The notes under the pieces were generated by a model. That model was not told where the DNA came from. It made no database searches and saw nothing but the letters and a program-made list of their open reading frames with translations. Of a DNA stretch of 22,699 nt, positions 9,034 to 19,247 are shown piece by piece. Origin of the DNA: Flavobacteriales bacterium. GTDB lineage: Bacteria > Bacteroidota > Bacteroidia > Flavobacteriales > BACL11. Location of the stretch: positions 1 through 22,699 of the forward strand of contig NYTT01000101.1 of assembly GCA_002683775.1 (NCBI GenBank). Direction: 5' to 3'. A program made the translations under genes and the position numbers. The first letter of the stretch is position 1; every line of letters begins with the position of its first letter.

Positions 9034-10434
9034 TTAAAAAAAATTATCATTAAAGTTTATTAAGTATAGTTTCTTTGTTGCTCTAGTAATTGCAGTATAA
9101 AGCCATCTGAGATATGCTTTATCTAGCATTTGATCTGTAAAGTAACCCATATCGACAAATATGTTTTCCCATTGACCTCCTTGTGATTTATGACATGTTA
9201 TAGCATATGCAAACTTAATTTGTAAGGCATTAAAGAATTCATCTTCTTTTATCTTTTTATTTATTTCTTTTTGTCCTTTATAATCTTTACTTATTTCTTT
9301 ATAAAGTTTTTGATACTGATCATAACTAATTGTTGGACTTTCGCTTGTCAGAGTGTCTAATAAAAGTAATAAATCTAAGTTTTTTTCCTTTGGATAATCA
9401 ACCATTTCAACACTAGCTCTTGCAAATCGAAATCCATATCTTTCAATAGTTTCGTTAATTTTAGTTACCATAATTATATCTCCATTAGCAATGAATCCGG
9501 CTTTACTGCTCTCATCAAGCCAGAAATAATTATTTCGAACAACCATCAGCATGTCTCCAGATGAGATCTCATTTTCTTGCCATCTTATTTTTGTTCTTAT
9601 TTGTTGATTGTAGAGATTTGCTCTCTTATTTGACCTGCAAATCACAGAGGTATTATTTATTCCATTATTACTATATGCTGACTCTAAAGCGTCTTGAAGA
9701 TCCTCTCCGGTATTGATTCTAATTACTTCATTATTTGTGATTATCGATGGAAAAGTGTAATCTTCCTTTGCAATTTTTTCTCTTATTAAAGTTGCATTAT
9801 TAAGAATAAGAGAGTTTTCTTTTTGCCTGACTACTTCAGTAAGTTCTCTAGATATTATTTGTTTGTTAGATTTTCTTTCAAGAATTTCTTCGTTTAATGC
9901 AGGACTAACTTCTAAATGAACGGGGGGAAGTTGAGCTGTGTCTCCTATAAGAATTAATTTACAATCTAATCCTTCATAAACATATTCAATTAAGTCATCA
10001 AGAAGTGAACGATTTCCAAATGCTTTTTCATTATTTTCCGAAATCATTGAAGCTTCATCAACAAAAAAGATAGTGTTAGTGTGAGTGTTTTCTTTTCTTG
10101 TAATGAATGTATTGCCACTTTTATTGGTCCTTATCCAATATATTTTTCGATGGATAGTGCTTGCTGCTCTTTTAGAATACTTTGCCAGAACTTTTGCTGC
10201 TCTTCCAGTTGGAGCCATTAAAACATGGCGTTTTGCTACAACCGGAAGCGACTTTACAAGTGAAGAGACTAAAGTTGTTTTTCCTGTACCTGCATATCCT
10301 TTAAGTACATAAATACTTCTATTTCCTATAGTTGTGATAAATTCTGAAATATCTGTAATAATATCATTCTGTTCATTTGTAGCTTGAAAAGGAAAGTTAA
10401 TTCTTATTTTTTCTTGTAGTTTTTCACTGTTCAT
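9034..10434 (-). CDS. RecD-like superfamily 1B DNA helicase
   Basis: A 466-residue ATP-dependent SF1 helicase of the RecD/Pif1-related group, translocating 5'-3' by family analogy. Motifs seen in order: Walker A GYAGTGKTT (46-54), motif Ia MAPTGRAAKVL near 63-74, Walker B FFVDEAS (123-129), motif III LILIGDTAQLPPV (about 160-172), the UvrD_C_2-type TCHKSQGGQW motif near 414-423, and the motif VI arginine in YTAITRATKKL (446-456). There are no RecD N-terminal RecBC-interface regions, so it is a stand-alone helicase like the RecD-like proteins of Bacteroidota rather than a RecBCD subunit. Its ATG directly abuts the murB stop, so the two are surely co-transcribed. Cellular role is not settled; DNA repair or replication-fork processing is plausible. 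Confidence 0.88.
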   Translation of the reverse strand: MNSEKLQEKIRINFPFQATNEQNDIITDISEFITTIGNRSIYVLKGYAGTGKTTLVSSLVKSLPVVAKRHVLMAPTGRAAKVLAKYSKRAASTIHRKIYWIRTNKSGNTFITRKENTHTNTIFFVDEASMISENNEKAFGNRSLLDDLIEYVYEGLDCKLILIGDTAQLPPVHLEVSPALNEEILERKSNKQIISRELTEVVRQKENSLILNNATLIREKIAKEDYTFPSIITNNEVIRINTGEDLQDALESAYSNNGINNTSVICRSNKRANLYNQQIRTKIRWQENEISSGDMLMVVRNNYFWLDESSKAGFIANGDIIMVTKINETIERYGFRFARASVEMVDYPKEKNLDLLLLLDTLTSESPTISYDQYQKLYKEISKDYKGQKEINKKIKEDEFFNALQIKFAYAITCHKSQGGQWENIFVDMGYFTDQMLDKAYLRWLYTAITRATKKLYLINFNDNFF

Positions 10435-11442
10435 TTAGATGATATTTACTTCTGTTTCAAGCATTACATCATATTTTTTAAAAATTACATCTTTTATCAT
10501 GTTGCTAAGAGATAGTATTTCTTTTCCAGTTGATTTTCCGTGATTTACTAAGACTAGTGCTTGATTTTTATGAACTCCCGCATCACCTTCTCTATGTCCT
10601 TTAAGTCCGGAATCTTCAATTAGCCAGCCAGCAGCAATTTTAATTTTATTTTCCGTTACTTTATATGATATTATCTCAGGAAATTTTTTCTTGATTTTTT
10701 TAAACTTAAGTAAAGATATAACAGGGTTTTTAAAAAAACTCCCGCTATTACCAATTTTTATTGGATCAGGTAATTTTTGTTGCCTTATTTTAATAATTAA
10801 TTCTGCAATATTCATTGGGGAAGGATCTTTTTTTAACTCTTTCTCAATGTTACCATATGATATAATATTTAGTGCAGTCTTTGATAATTTAAATTCAACT
10901 TTAGTAATTACTTTTTTATTTTTTAGTTCAGATTTAAAAATTGAGTCTCTGTAGTTAAATTTACATTGTTTATTGTTAAATATTTTTTTGGTTCCTTGGG
11001 CAATATCAAAAGTATGTACTTTTGTTATTGTATCTTTTACCTCCATGCCATAGGCACCAATATTTTGTACTGGACTAGCACCAACACTACCCGGAATAAG
11101 AGCTAAATTTTCAATCCCAGATAGATTCCGGTTTACACTCCAAAGAACAAAATCATGCCAGTTTACACCGCCCCCGACTTCCACCGTAGTTGTAAGATCA
11201 TCTTCATCAATAATTGAAATTAAATTAATTTTATTTTGTAAAATTAATCCATCAAAGTTTTTTGTAAATAATATATTTGAACCGCCACCTAAAATAAGTA
11301 TTTTATTTTCCTCAAATGTTTTAGAGCTCATGATTTCAACTAAATCATTTTCTGAACTGAAAGATTTAAAAAATTTTGATTTTGCGTTAACACCAAATGA
11401 ATTTAGATTTTTAAGGCAATAATTATTTTTAAATCCGTTCAT
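10435..11442 (-). CDS. murB: UDP-N-acetylenolpyruvoylglucosamine reductase
   Basis: MurB is the cytoplasmic FAD enzyme that reduces UDP-GlcNAc-enolpyruvate to UDP-MurNAc, the second committed step of peptidoglycan precursor synthesis. The 335-residue length and sequence fit the E. coli-like type I enzyme. FAD-binding signatures are LGGGSN (51-56) and IPGSVGASPVQNIGAYG (116-132). Catalytic candidates are Arg165 in NYRDSIFK, Ser235 in GNSGSFFKNP (the proton donor by homology) and a C-terminal glutamate in LETEV (329 or 331). It starts 2 bases after the ABC ATPase gene and abuts the helicase gene, inside a four-gene minus-strand operon that combines cell-wall and division functions. Confidence 0.97.
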   Translation of the reverse strand: MNGFKNNYCLKNLNSFGVNAKSKFFKSFSSENDLVEIMSSKTFEENKILILGGGSNILFTKNFDGLILQNKINLISIIDEDDLTTTVEVGGGVNWHDFVLWSVNRNLSGIENLALIPGSVGASPVQNIGAYGMEVKDTITKVHTFDIAQGTKKIFNNKQCKFNYRDSIFKSELKNKKVITKVEFKLSKTALNIISYGNIEKELKKDPSPMNIAELIIKIRQQKLPDPIKIGNSGSFFKNPVISLLKFKKIKKKFPEIISYKVTENKIKIAAGWLIEDSGLKGHREGDAGVHKNQALVLVNHGKSTGKEILSLSNMIKDVIFKKYDVMLETEVNII

Positions 11443-11444
11443 AT

Positions 11445-12128
11445 TTAAAGTGTTTTAGGATCTATTTCAATCAATTTTTTGTCTACGCACTTTAAAGTCC
11501 TTGATATATGTTTTTTTATAATTGAGTAATTATGTGTAGCTATTAAAACTGTAGTTCCTTTCTGATTTATTTCTTTTAGTAGCTGAATAATTTTTTCTGC
11601 TTTATTTGGATCAAGATTTCCTGTTGGTTCGTCAGCTAAGATAATCTCTGGATTGTTTAGTAGTGCTCTGGCAATAACAGCGCGTTGTTGTTCTCCGCCT
11701 GATAGTTCAAACGGTAATTTACCTTTTACGTTTTCAAGATGAACACTCTCTAAGACGTATGCAATTTTATCTTTAATTTGGTTTTTATTTTTCCAGCCTG
11801 TAGCTTTTAAAACAAATTCTAAGTTTGCTTCAACAGTCCTATCTGTCAGAAGCTGAAAATCTTGAAAAACAATTCCTAGTTTTCTTCTTAATAATGGAAT
11901 TTCGTTATGATGAATTAATTTAAGATCTGTATTTGCAACTTCAATGTTGCCAGTTTTAACTTTTATTTCAGCATAAAGTGTTTTTAATAATGAGCTTTTT
12001 CCACTTCCTGTATCTCCTACAAGATAAACAAACTCTCCTTGTGGGATTTTAAAAGTTATATTACTTAATATTTCTTTCTCATTACGAACAATATCTATGC
12101 CTTCTATTTTTATTATATCATCTTTCAT
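11445..12128 (-). CDS. ftsE: FtsE-like ABC transporter ATP-binding protein
   Basis: A 227-residue stand-alone ABC ATPase. Motifs: Walker A GDTGSGKSS (38-46), Q-loop Gln89 in VFQDFQLL, signature LSGGEQQ (142-148), Walker B IILADEPTGNLDP (162-174) and the switch histidine in IATHN (196-200). The VFQDFQLL and ADEPTGNLDP wording and the short length fit FtsE, which with the membrane protein FtsX controls cell-wall hydrolases at division. FtsX is not in the window, which is common in Bacteroidota where the pair is split. The gene overlaps the upstream 69-residue gene by 4 bases (ATGA) and lies 2 bases before murB. A LolD/MacB-type exporter ATPase is the main alternative. Confidence 0.85.
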   Translation of the reverse strand: MKDDIIKIEGIDIVRNEKEILSNITFKIPQGEFVYLVGDTGSGKSSLLKTLYAEIKVKTGNIEVANTDLKLIHHNEIPLLRRKLGIVFQDFQLLTDRTVEANLEFVLKATGWKNKNQIKDKIAYVLESVHLENVKGKLPFELSGGEQQRAVIARALLNNPEIILADEPTGNLDPNKAEKIIQLLKEINQKGTTVLIATHNYSIIKKHISRTLKCVDKKLIEIDPKTL

Positions 12129-12334
12129 TTACTTGTGTATTCATGGATTATTCCAAAGTCAATATTTTCAATAATTTTTTTTATTTCTAAAATTTCTTCA
12201 GTAAAGCCATTTTTTCTTAAACCTTGTTCGACTTGACTTAGTCGGAAATATGCGACTAAAGTCATTTCAGAGTCTCTTATCTGAACAAAATCAGGAATTT
12301 TCTCAGTTCCTTTGATTTTAAGTATATACAGCAT
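12125..12334 (-). CDS. Small conserved-looking protein of unknown function (69 aa)
   Basis: I do not assign a function. The 69-residue protein has no signal peptide or membrane segment, begins MLYILKIKGTEKIPDFVQIR, has a beta-rich front half and a charged amphipathic back half (ILEIKKIIENIDF). It is real rather than spurious because it overlaps the ftsE-like start by 4 bases in the translational-coupling ATGA arrangement, and a perfect -7 promoter motif sits immediately before its ATG. As the first gene of the operon with ftsE-like, murB and the helicase, it may work with the ABC ATPase or simply be a coupled leader gene. The promoter spacing suggests a leaderless mRNA if this ATG is the true start; the next in-frame Met is residue 24. 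Confidence 0.75.
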   Translation of the reverse strand: MLYILKIKGTEKIPDFVQIRDSEMTLVAYFRLSQVEQGLRKNGFTEEILEIKKIIENIDFGIIHEYTSK

Positions 12335-12338
12335 TCAG

Positions 12339-12346
12339 CAAATTTA
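12339..12346 (-). promoter_or_regulatory. Candidate -7 element of the small ORF-ftsE-murB-helicase operon
   Basis: The minus strand reads TAAATTTG, then only CTGA before the ATG at 12334. Upstream, TTAG lies 19 bases before the motif as a weak -33 element. With the usual 4-7 base distance from this motif to the transcription start, the mRNA would begin at or within the start codon. Confidence 0.55.
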
Positions 12347-12460
12347 AAAATATCAAATTAAGACTCTAACATATAGAATCAATAATTGTTAATCGTGAGT
12401 GTTGACAACTTGAGTTTTATCGTTTCTTCTCTATCAATATATTTATTAATTTTAAATTGT

Positions 12461-15400
12461 ATGTATAGAATATTTTTCATTTATCTAATAATGTTAGTTT
12501 CTGTAAAGTCATTTACTCAAACCTATTCATTTAAAATAGCTAAAAATTTATTTGATGAGAAAAAGTATAGTGCAGCTCAATCTATTTTGGATGAGTTTGT
12601 TAGTTCAAATAACTATAGTGCTGAAATTTTATATTTAAATGCAAGGTGTTCTAAAGAGTTGTTTCTTTCAGATGCTGTTTTTAAATATAATCAGCTAAAC
12701 AAGTTATTTCCTTTTAATGATTTTCGAAATCTAACAAATAGGGATTTAGCACTTATATACTATAGGCAAGGAAAATTTACAGAAGCTTCCAATTACCTAT
12801 TGAGGCTTAAAGATTTAAGTTATGAACTTCAGTTTAAGCTAGCATATTCATTATTTAGCATAGATTCTATTCAAAATGCAAAATTGTATTTTTCTAAAAT
12901 AATGAATTCTGATAGTAAATTTGCTTCGACATCCAGATATTATTATGCATATATTAATTATTCTGGAGGATTTTACCAATCTGCGTTAGCTTCATTTAAG
13001 AAGTTGCTAAATGATGATAAATTCAAAAACATTGTTCCATATTATATTTCACAAATTTATTTTTCTCAAAAAAATTATAATCAGTTAATATTCTTTGCAA
13101 AACCAATCTTAGAAAATGTGATAGCAAGTCGGAAGTCAGAAATTAATAGATTACTTGCTGAAGCTTACTTTCAACTTGATGATTTTTCAAGTTCAATTGT
13201 TCATTTTGAATCTTTCCTTCAAGAAAGTTTAGATAATAATTTAAATGAGCATTTATTATTAGGATATGCTTATTACAAGACCTTAAATTATGATAAAGCT
13301 ATAGCTGAATTGCAAAATATTTCATCTGCTAGTGATAGCATTTTACAACACTCTTCTTATTATTTAGGGGAGAGTTATTTGATGAAAAGTAACTTTAGTT
13401 ATGCTTTACAGGCTTTCAAAAAATCTTCTAGCTTAAATTTTGATAAAAAAATTAAAGAAGCGGCATATTATAATTATGCTAAGTTGTCGTACCAGTTAGA
13501 GCTTCCTTTTGATAATACCTTTGATGTTCTATCTAAATATGTAAAGGAATTTGACAATGAAATCCATAAAAAAGAAATAGAAGGTCTTATTGTTAAGATG
13601 CTACAGTCTTCCAGTAAGTATTATGAAGCTTTTTCCGCCTTGAATGCAATTAAATCACCTAGTTTGACACAAAAAAAAGCTATCCAGGAAACCTCTTTTT
13701 TTCTTGGTGTGCAGGAGTTTAACCAAAAGAATTTTAATAAATCAATTTTTTATTTTACTAATTCAGAGAAATTCCCAATAAATGAAACTTATTCTTATTT
13801 GTCAAACTTTTGGCTATCTGATTGCTACTATCACTTAAATCGTTTTGGAAGTTCTATTGATGGGTTTTTATCATTGCCATATAAAGAATCTCTTAAAGAG
13901 TATGATTTTTTAAAGAAATATAAACTTGGTTACTCGTATTTTAAAAATTCAGATTTTAAAAACGCAATTAAATGGTTTAGAGCTTTTGAGATAGAGATTA
14001 CAGATAGTATAAAATTAAATGACACCTATTTGAGATTAGCCGATTCTTACTTTATGACTAAAGATTTTATTCTTTCTTCTAAATACTATAAGCAAGCTGT
14101 ACAGTTAGACATTTTCGATTCAGATTATGCTTCATATCAATACGCTATTTCTTTAGGATTAGTTGGTGAAAACAATAAAAAATATCAAGTGCTAACGAAT
14201 TTTATATCAAAATATAATGAGTCTGCATATTATGATAATTCTCTATTAATATTAGCAGAACAGTGTAAAAATAACTCTCAGTATGACCTTGCAAATGATT
14301 ATTACAACAATCTTATTGATAATTGTGGTGATGATGATCTAGTTGCTAATGCATACTTGAGTAAAGGAATGATATTTCTCAACACTGGGGGTTCTCAAAA
14401 AGCAATAGATATGTTTTTGTATGTAATAAATAATTTTCAGAAGACTATTTTTTTTAAACAAGCATTATCTGGTTTGCAAGTAGCTTATTCTTCATTAGGA
14501 AATATTGATAAATATTTGTCTATCGTTGAACAATTACCAGGTTTTAGTATTTCTAAAAGTGAGCAAGACTCATTAACTTATAATTCAGCTTTTTATAAGT
14601 TTTCTGAACTTGATTATGTAGTTGCTAATAAGTCCTTTGAAAATTATATAAGTAAATTTAGTGATGGTGTATTTATTAATGACGCACAATACTTTAATGC
14701 AATTAGTTTGTTAAATATAGAAGATACAGTTAATGCTGTTTTGAATTATGAAAATTTAATTAATTGTTCTTCTAGATTTTACAAGGAAAACGCCTTAATG
14801 TTTTTGTCAAGATTTAGTTACAGGCAAAAGAATTTTGAAAAATCAGATAAATATTATTCAATGCTTGAAGATATTGTTTCATCAAATTCTGTTAAAAGAG
14901 AAGTTGTTATTAGGTTAATGAGTATAAATGAATTTTCTAATAGACAAAAGGCTTTATTATACGCTAATAAAGTTGTCGAATTTAATAAGACAGATAATTG
15001 GCTGTTGAGCAAGGCTAAAATAATTATTGCAAGAGATGAATTTGAATCAGGAAATTATGCTAAAGCTAAGTTAACTTACAAAAAAATAGCTTCTTTATCT
15101 GATTACGATGAAGGGGCTGAAGCTAATTATTATTTGGCATATCTTGCATTTTTAGATGATAATTTAGATATATCTGAGAATTTAATTTTTGAATTAGCAG
15201 AAAATTTTAGTAATGACTTTTATATTGCTAAAGCATTTATTCTACTGTCTGATATTTATATTTTAAAGAAGAACCTATTTCAAGCAAAGGCTACTTTAGA
15301 AAGTATTATTGAAAATCATGATAATGAACTAATAATTAATATTGCAAGAAAAAAGTGGGAATCTATTGTTGAGAGCGAGCAAGAGAAAACTGTAAAACAA

Positions 15401-15562
15401 GAAGTTATTCAGTCGTTTATTGAGATTTCTGAAGAAGTATTTGATTATGATGTTGAAGAAATTGATGATAATTATGTTGTTCCAGGTACTGATATTGCAG
15501 AATTAAAAATTGATACGTCTAAGAAAATCAAAACTAATTTTTTAGAAAATGAATTTGAATAA
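12461..15562 (+). CDS. Large secreted TPR-repeat protein
   Basis: I chose the ATG at 12461 (1033 residues) because the protein then begins with a typical signal peptide, MYRIFFIYLIMLVSVKSFTQ; an in-frame TTG at 12386 would add 25 residues ahead of it and is unlikely. The mature part is almost wholly a run of degenerate tetratricopeptide-like helical pairs, recognisable by repeating patterns such as YNYAKLSYQLE, LRLADSYFMTKDFILSSKYY and YLAYLAFLDDNLDISE, rich in Tyr, Phe, Asn and Ser. The end is acidic (EVFDYDVEEIDDNY) and not repeat-like. No catalytic motif is visible. The stop overlaps the next gene, a beta-barrel protein, by 14 bases, so the two are co-translated and likely partners at the periplasmic face of the outer membrane. 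Specific function unknown; outer-membrane assembly, secretion or gliding-related scaffolding are guesses. Confidence 0.85.
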   Translation: MYRIFFIYLIMLVSVKSFTQTYSFKIAKNLFDEKKYSAAQSILDEFVSSNNYSAEILYLNARCSKELFLSDAVFKYNQLNKLFPFNDFRNLTNRDLALIYYRQGKFTEASNYLLRLKDLSYELQFKLAYSLFSIDSIQNAKLYFSKIMNSDSKFASTSRYYYAYINYSGGFYQSALASFKKLLNDDKFKNIVPYYISQIYFSQKNYNQLIFFAKPILENVIASRKSEINRLLAEAYFQLDDFSSSIVHFESFLQESLDNNLNEHLLLGYAYYKTLNYDKAIAELQNISSASDSILQHSSYYLGESYLMKSNFSYALQAFKKSSSLNFDKKIKEAAYYNYAKLSYQLELPFDNTFDVLSKYVKEFDNEIHKKEIEGLIVKMLQSSSKYYEAFSALNAIKSPSLTQKKAIQETSFFLGVQEFNQKNFNKSIFYFTNSEKFPINETYSYLSNFWLSDCYYHLNRFGSSIDGFLSLPYKESLKEYDFLKKYKLGYSYFKNSDFKNAIKWFRAFEIEITDSIKLNDTYLRLADSYFMTKDFILSSKYYKQAVQLDIFDSDYASYQYAISLGLVGENNKKYQVLTNFISKYNESAYYDNSLLILAEQCKNNSQYDLANDYYNNLIDNCGDDDLVANAYLSKGMIFLNTGGSQKAIDMFLYVINNFQKTIFFKQALSGLQVAYSSLGNIDKYLSIVEQLPGFSISKSEQDSLTYNSAFYKFSELDYVVANKSFENYISKFSDGVFINDAQYFNAISLLNIEDTVNAVLNYENLINCSSRFYKENALMFLSRFSYRQKNFEKSDKYYSMLEDIVSSNSVKREVVIRLMSINEFSNRQKALLYANKVVEFNKTDNWLLSKAKIIIARDEFESGNYAKAKLTYKKIASLSDYDEGAEANYYLAYLAFLDDNLDISENLIFELAENFSNDFYIAKAFILLSDIYILKKNLFQAKATLESIIENHDNELIINIARKKWESIVESEQEKTVKQEVIQSFIEISEEVFDYDVEEIDDNYVVPGTDIAELKIDTSKKIKTNFLENEFE

Positions 15563-17156
15563 AACGATTTTAATAATTATATTAAGTTTTAGCACTTTGT
15601 ACGCACAAGATATTGGTGTTACAAAAGTTGAGATTTTACAAGAATTTAAGCCAGAAATACCTGATGTTAACAGATTAAACGAAAATGCAGTGTTTGCAGA
15701 TACTCTAAAGCAAGATAGAGTTTTGACCTATAATGCGATCAATACTGTCTTTAGTACCAATTTTAAAACTAAACCCTTAGTTGCTGCTGAAGTTAAAATG
15801 GATAAGATAGATGAACTGTTGTCAACTAAAGTATACTTTGGTCTTGGCAATTTGTGGTTGAAAAAAGCAAATTTTGTTTTAAATAGTAAACGGTCAAATT
15901 CATTTTCTTACGGATTAATTTCAAATCATTTTTCAAATAAATATTCTGCTAATAAAAATAGTGATAATAATATTAAAATATTTGCCAAGAAAATCTCTAA
16001 AAATTTTGTCATAATGAGTAGTTTAAATTATGATAGAAAAACTAATCTTTATAAAAACGGAGATAAACTTTTAAACGAAGATTTTTATAGAAATCGTTTT
16101 GCTTATTCTAAATTATCTATTGATGCGTTTAGAAATAATAATAATAATAAAAGTTTGTTATCATCATTTAATTTTTTGATCTCTGATTTTAATGAAATGT
16201 CTGAGAATCAAATTCATTTCAGTGCGTTGTTAAATAAAAGAATAAAAAATCAGTTTTATAATCTGGATATTTCTTTTGATAATTATTTAAATTATAATAA
16301 TAGTAATAGCAGGTTTCAAAGTCTAGATTACAAAATAGTATCTTTTTTACCTTCTACAGTATTCAAAATAAAGGGTTTTAACTTATATCTTTCTGCTGAT
16401 CTAGACTTATTATTAAATGACAAGAGAATTGAATTGTATCCAGAGTTTAAATTATGTAAAGAGTTGGTTGAAAATGTTCTATACATTGATGCTGGATTAA
16501 GGCATATCAAAAAAAGAAATACATATAAATCGCTCACTGAACAGAATCCATTTGTTCACTCATTTGGTACTAATCAATCTATATTTATGCAAAATTATTT
16601 TTTGCAAGAATTGAAAAATTCTGATACATATGAGGTTTATTTTTTCTTAAAAAACAAACTATCATCTAATGAGTCATTACAATTTGAATCCTCATATGGT
16701 AATATTTCAGAATTTTCTCAATTCACTTTGTTTGACAATAGACATTATGAAAGATTTAAAGTGGATTATTTGAGATCTGTTAGTCAATTGTACTTTAGTG
16801 CTAGTTATGAGTATCTTATAAATAGAATTTTAACTTTAAAATCTAATCTTAATTATAGTTCTTGGAATAAAGATATTTTGAATAAACCCAAGTTGCAGTT
16901 TGACTTGTCAATTCCAGTAAATCTTAGATCAAAAATTATGATCATTCCAGCTTTCTCATATTTAGGTAAGAGAATGTCTATTAGAGGTGATCTGCCTTCT
17001 CAATTTCATGCTAACTTGGGTATTAATTATTTGTACTCTCGTCAATTAACAGGTTACTTGGAGTTAAATAATATTACTAACTCTAAAAAAGATATCTTTT
17101 TTGGATATCAAGAAGTTGGTTTTAATGGTGTATTTGGGGTTAGTTTTTCTTTCTAA
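15549..17156 (+). CDS. Outer-membrane beta-barrel protein, TonB-receptor-like without plug
   Basis: A 535-residue exported protein with signal peptide MNLNKTILIIILSFSTLYAQ. A stretch of about 90 residues (DIGVTKVEILQEFKPEIPD onward) precedes a region of alternating aromatic/polar beta strands from about residue 95 to the end, and the chain finishes with GVFGVSFSF, the terminal Phe typical of substrates of the BAM machinery. It is too short for a SusC/TonB-dependent receptor and shows no plug or TonB box. From memory, Bacteroidota encode a family with this EFKPEIPD-type front segment, often annotated loosely as TonB-dependent receptor, beside a TPR protein. It overlaps the TPR gene by 14 bases and is followed by a hairpin that probably ends the transcript. 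An AAT microsatellite encodes five Asn at about residues 196-200. Function unknown. Confidence 0.8.
   Translation: MNLNKTILIIILSFSTLYAQDIGVTKVEILQEFKPEIPDVNRLNENAVFADTLKQDRVLTYNAINTVFSTNFKTKPLVAAEVKMDKIDELLSTKVYFGLGNLWLKKANFVLNSKRSNSFSYGLISNHFSNKYSANKNSDNNIKIFAKKISKNFVIMSSLNYDRKTNLYKNGDKLLNEDFYRNRFAYSKLSIDAFRNNNNNKSLLSSFNFLISDFNEMSENQIHFSALLNKRIKNQFYNLDISFDNYLNYNNSNSRFQSLDYKIVSFLPSTVFKIKGFNLYLSADLDLLLNDKRIELYPEFKLCKELVENVLYIDAGLRHIKKRNTYKSLTEQNPFVHSFGTNQSIFMQNYFLQELKNSDTYEVYFFLKNKLSSNESLQFESSYGNISEFSQFTLFDNRHYERFKVDYLRSVSQLYFSASYEYLINRILTLKSNLNYSSWNKDILNKPKLQFDLSIPVNLRSKIMIIPAFSYLGKRMSIRGDLPSQFHANLGINYLYSRQLTGYLELNNITNSKKDIFFGYQEVGFNGVFGVSFSF
16134..16148 (+). repeat. AAT trinucleotide microsatellite (5 copies) in the beta-barrel gene
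   Basis: Five uninterrupted AAT codons encode Asn-Asn-Asn-Asn-Asn in a stretch that is probably a loop between strands. Because the unit is three bases, copy-number change would lengthen or shorten the loop without breaking the frame. Confidence 0.7.
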
Positions 17157-17177
17157 AAGTTTTCAACTTATGTTAAT

Positions 17178-17206
17178 AAATTTAGATGTTTAATATCTGA
17201 ATTTTT
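17178..17206 (+). terminator. Probable terminator after the TPR/beta-barrel pair
   Basis: A 10-bp stem (AAATTTAGAT with ATCTGAATTT, one G-U pair) around a 7-base loop is followed by two more Ts, making a run of five, 21 bases past the beta-barrel stop. It is poor in G+C, so its strength is uncertain, but its place between the stop and the gyrB promoter motif fits a terminator. Confidence 0.5.
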
Positions 17207-17231
17207 ACTCAACAAATAGATTGGAATAATG

Positions 17232-17239
17232 TATATTTG
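17232..17239 (+). promoter_or_regulatory. Candidate gyrB promoter (-7 TATATTTG)
   Basis: TATATTTG is a full match to the Bacteroidota -7 consensus. The transcript would start near 17245, leaving about 28 bases before the gyrB ATG. The expected -33 position holds only T-rich sequence (17202-17206) and no clear TTG. Confidence 0.5.
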
Positions 17240-17261
17240 TTTAATATAAATTTTCTAATAA

Positions 17262-19223
<1,962 letters not shown>

Positions 19224-19247
19224 TTATTAATTATATAAAGTTATTGA

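Noticed and set aside
10085..10312. Plus-strand open frame of 75 codons inside the RecD-like helicase gene
   Set aside because: It is antisense to conserved helicase motifs, has no promoter of its own, and its composition reflects the opposite strand.
10691..10954. Plus-strand open frame of 87 codons inside murB
   Set aside because: Antisense to conserved MurB sequence including the active-site serine region; a shadow of the real gene.
12386..12460. TTG-initiated 25-residue extension of the TPR protein
   Set aside because: The ATG at 12461 opens directly onto a clean signal peptide; the extension would place another hydrophobic stretch before it and uses a rare start codon.
13671..13678. 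A8 run in the TPR gene as a slippage or phase-variation site
   Set aside because: Runs of 7-8 As are frequent in this AT-rich window (another at 21053-21060); no truncated product with a sensible domain boundary is implied.
16328..16537. Minus-strand open frame of 69 codons inside the beta-barrel gene
   Set aside because: No promoter or family resemblance; it is explained by the codons of the barrel gene.
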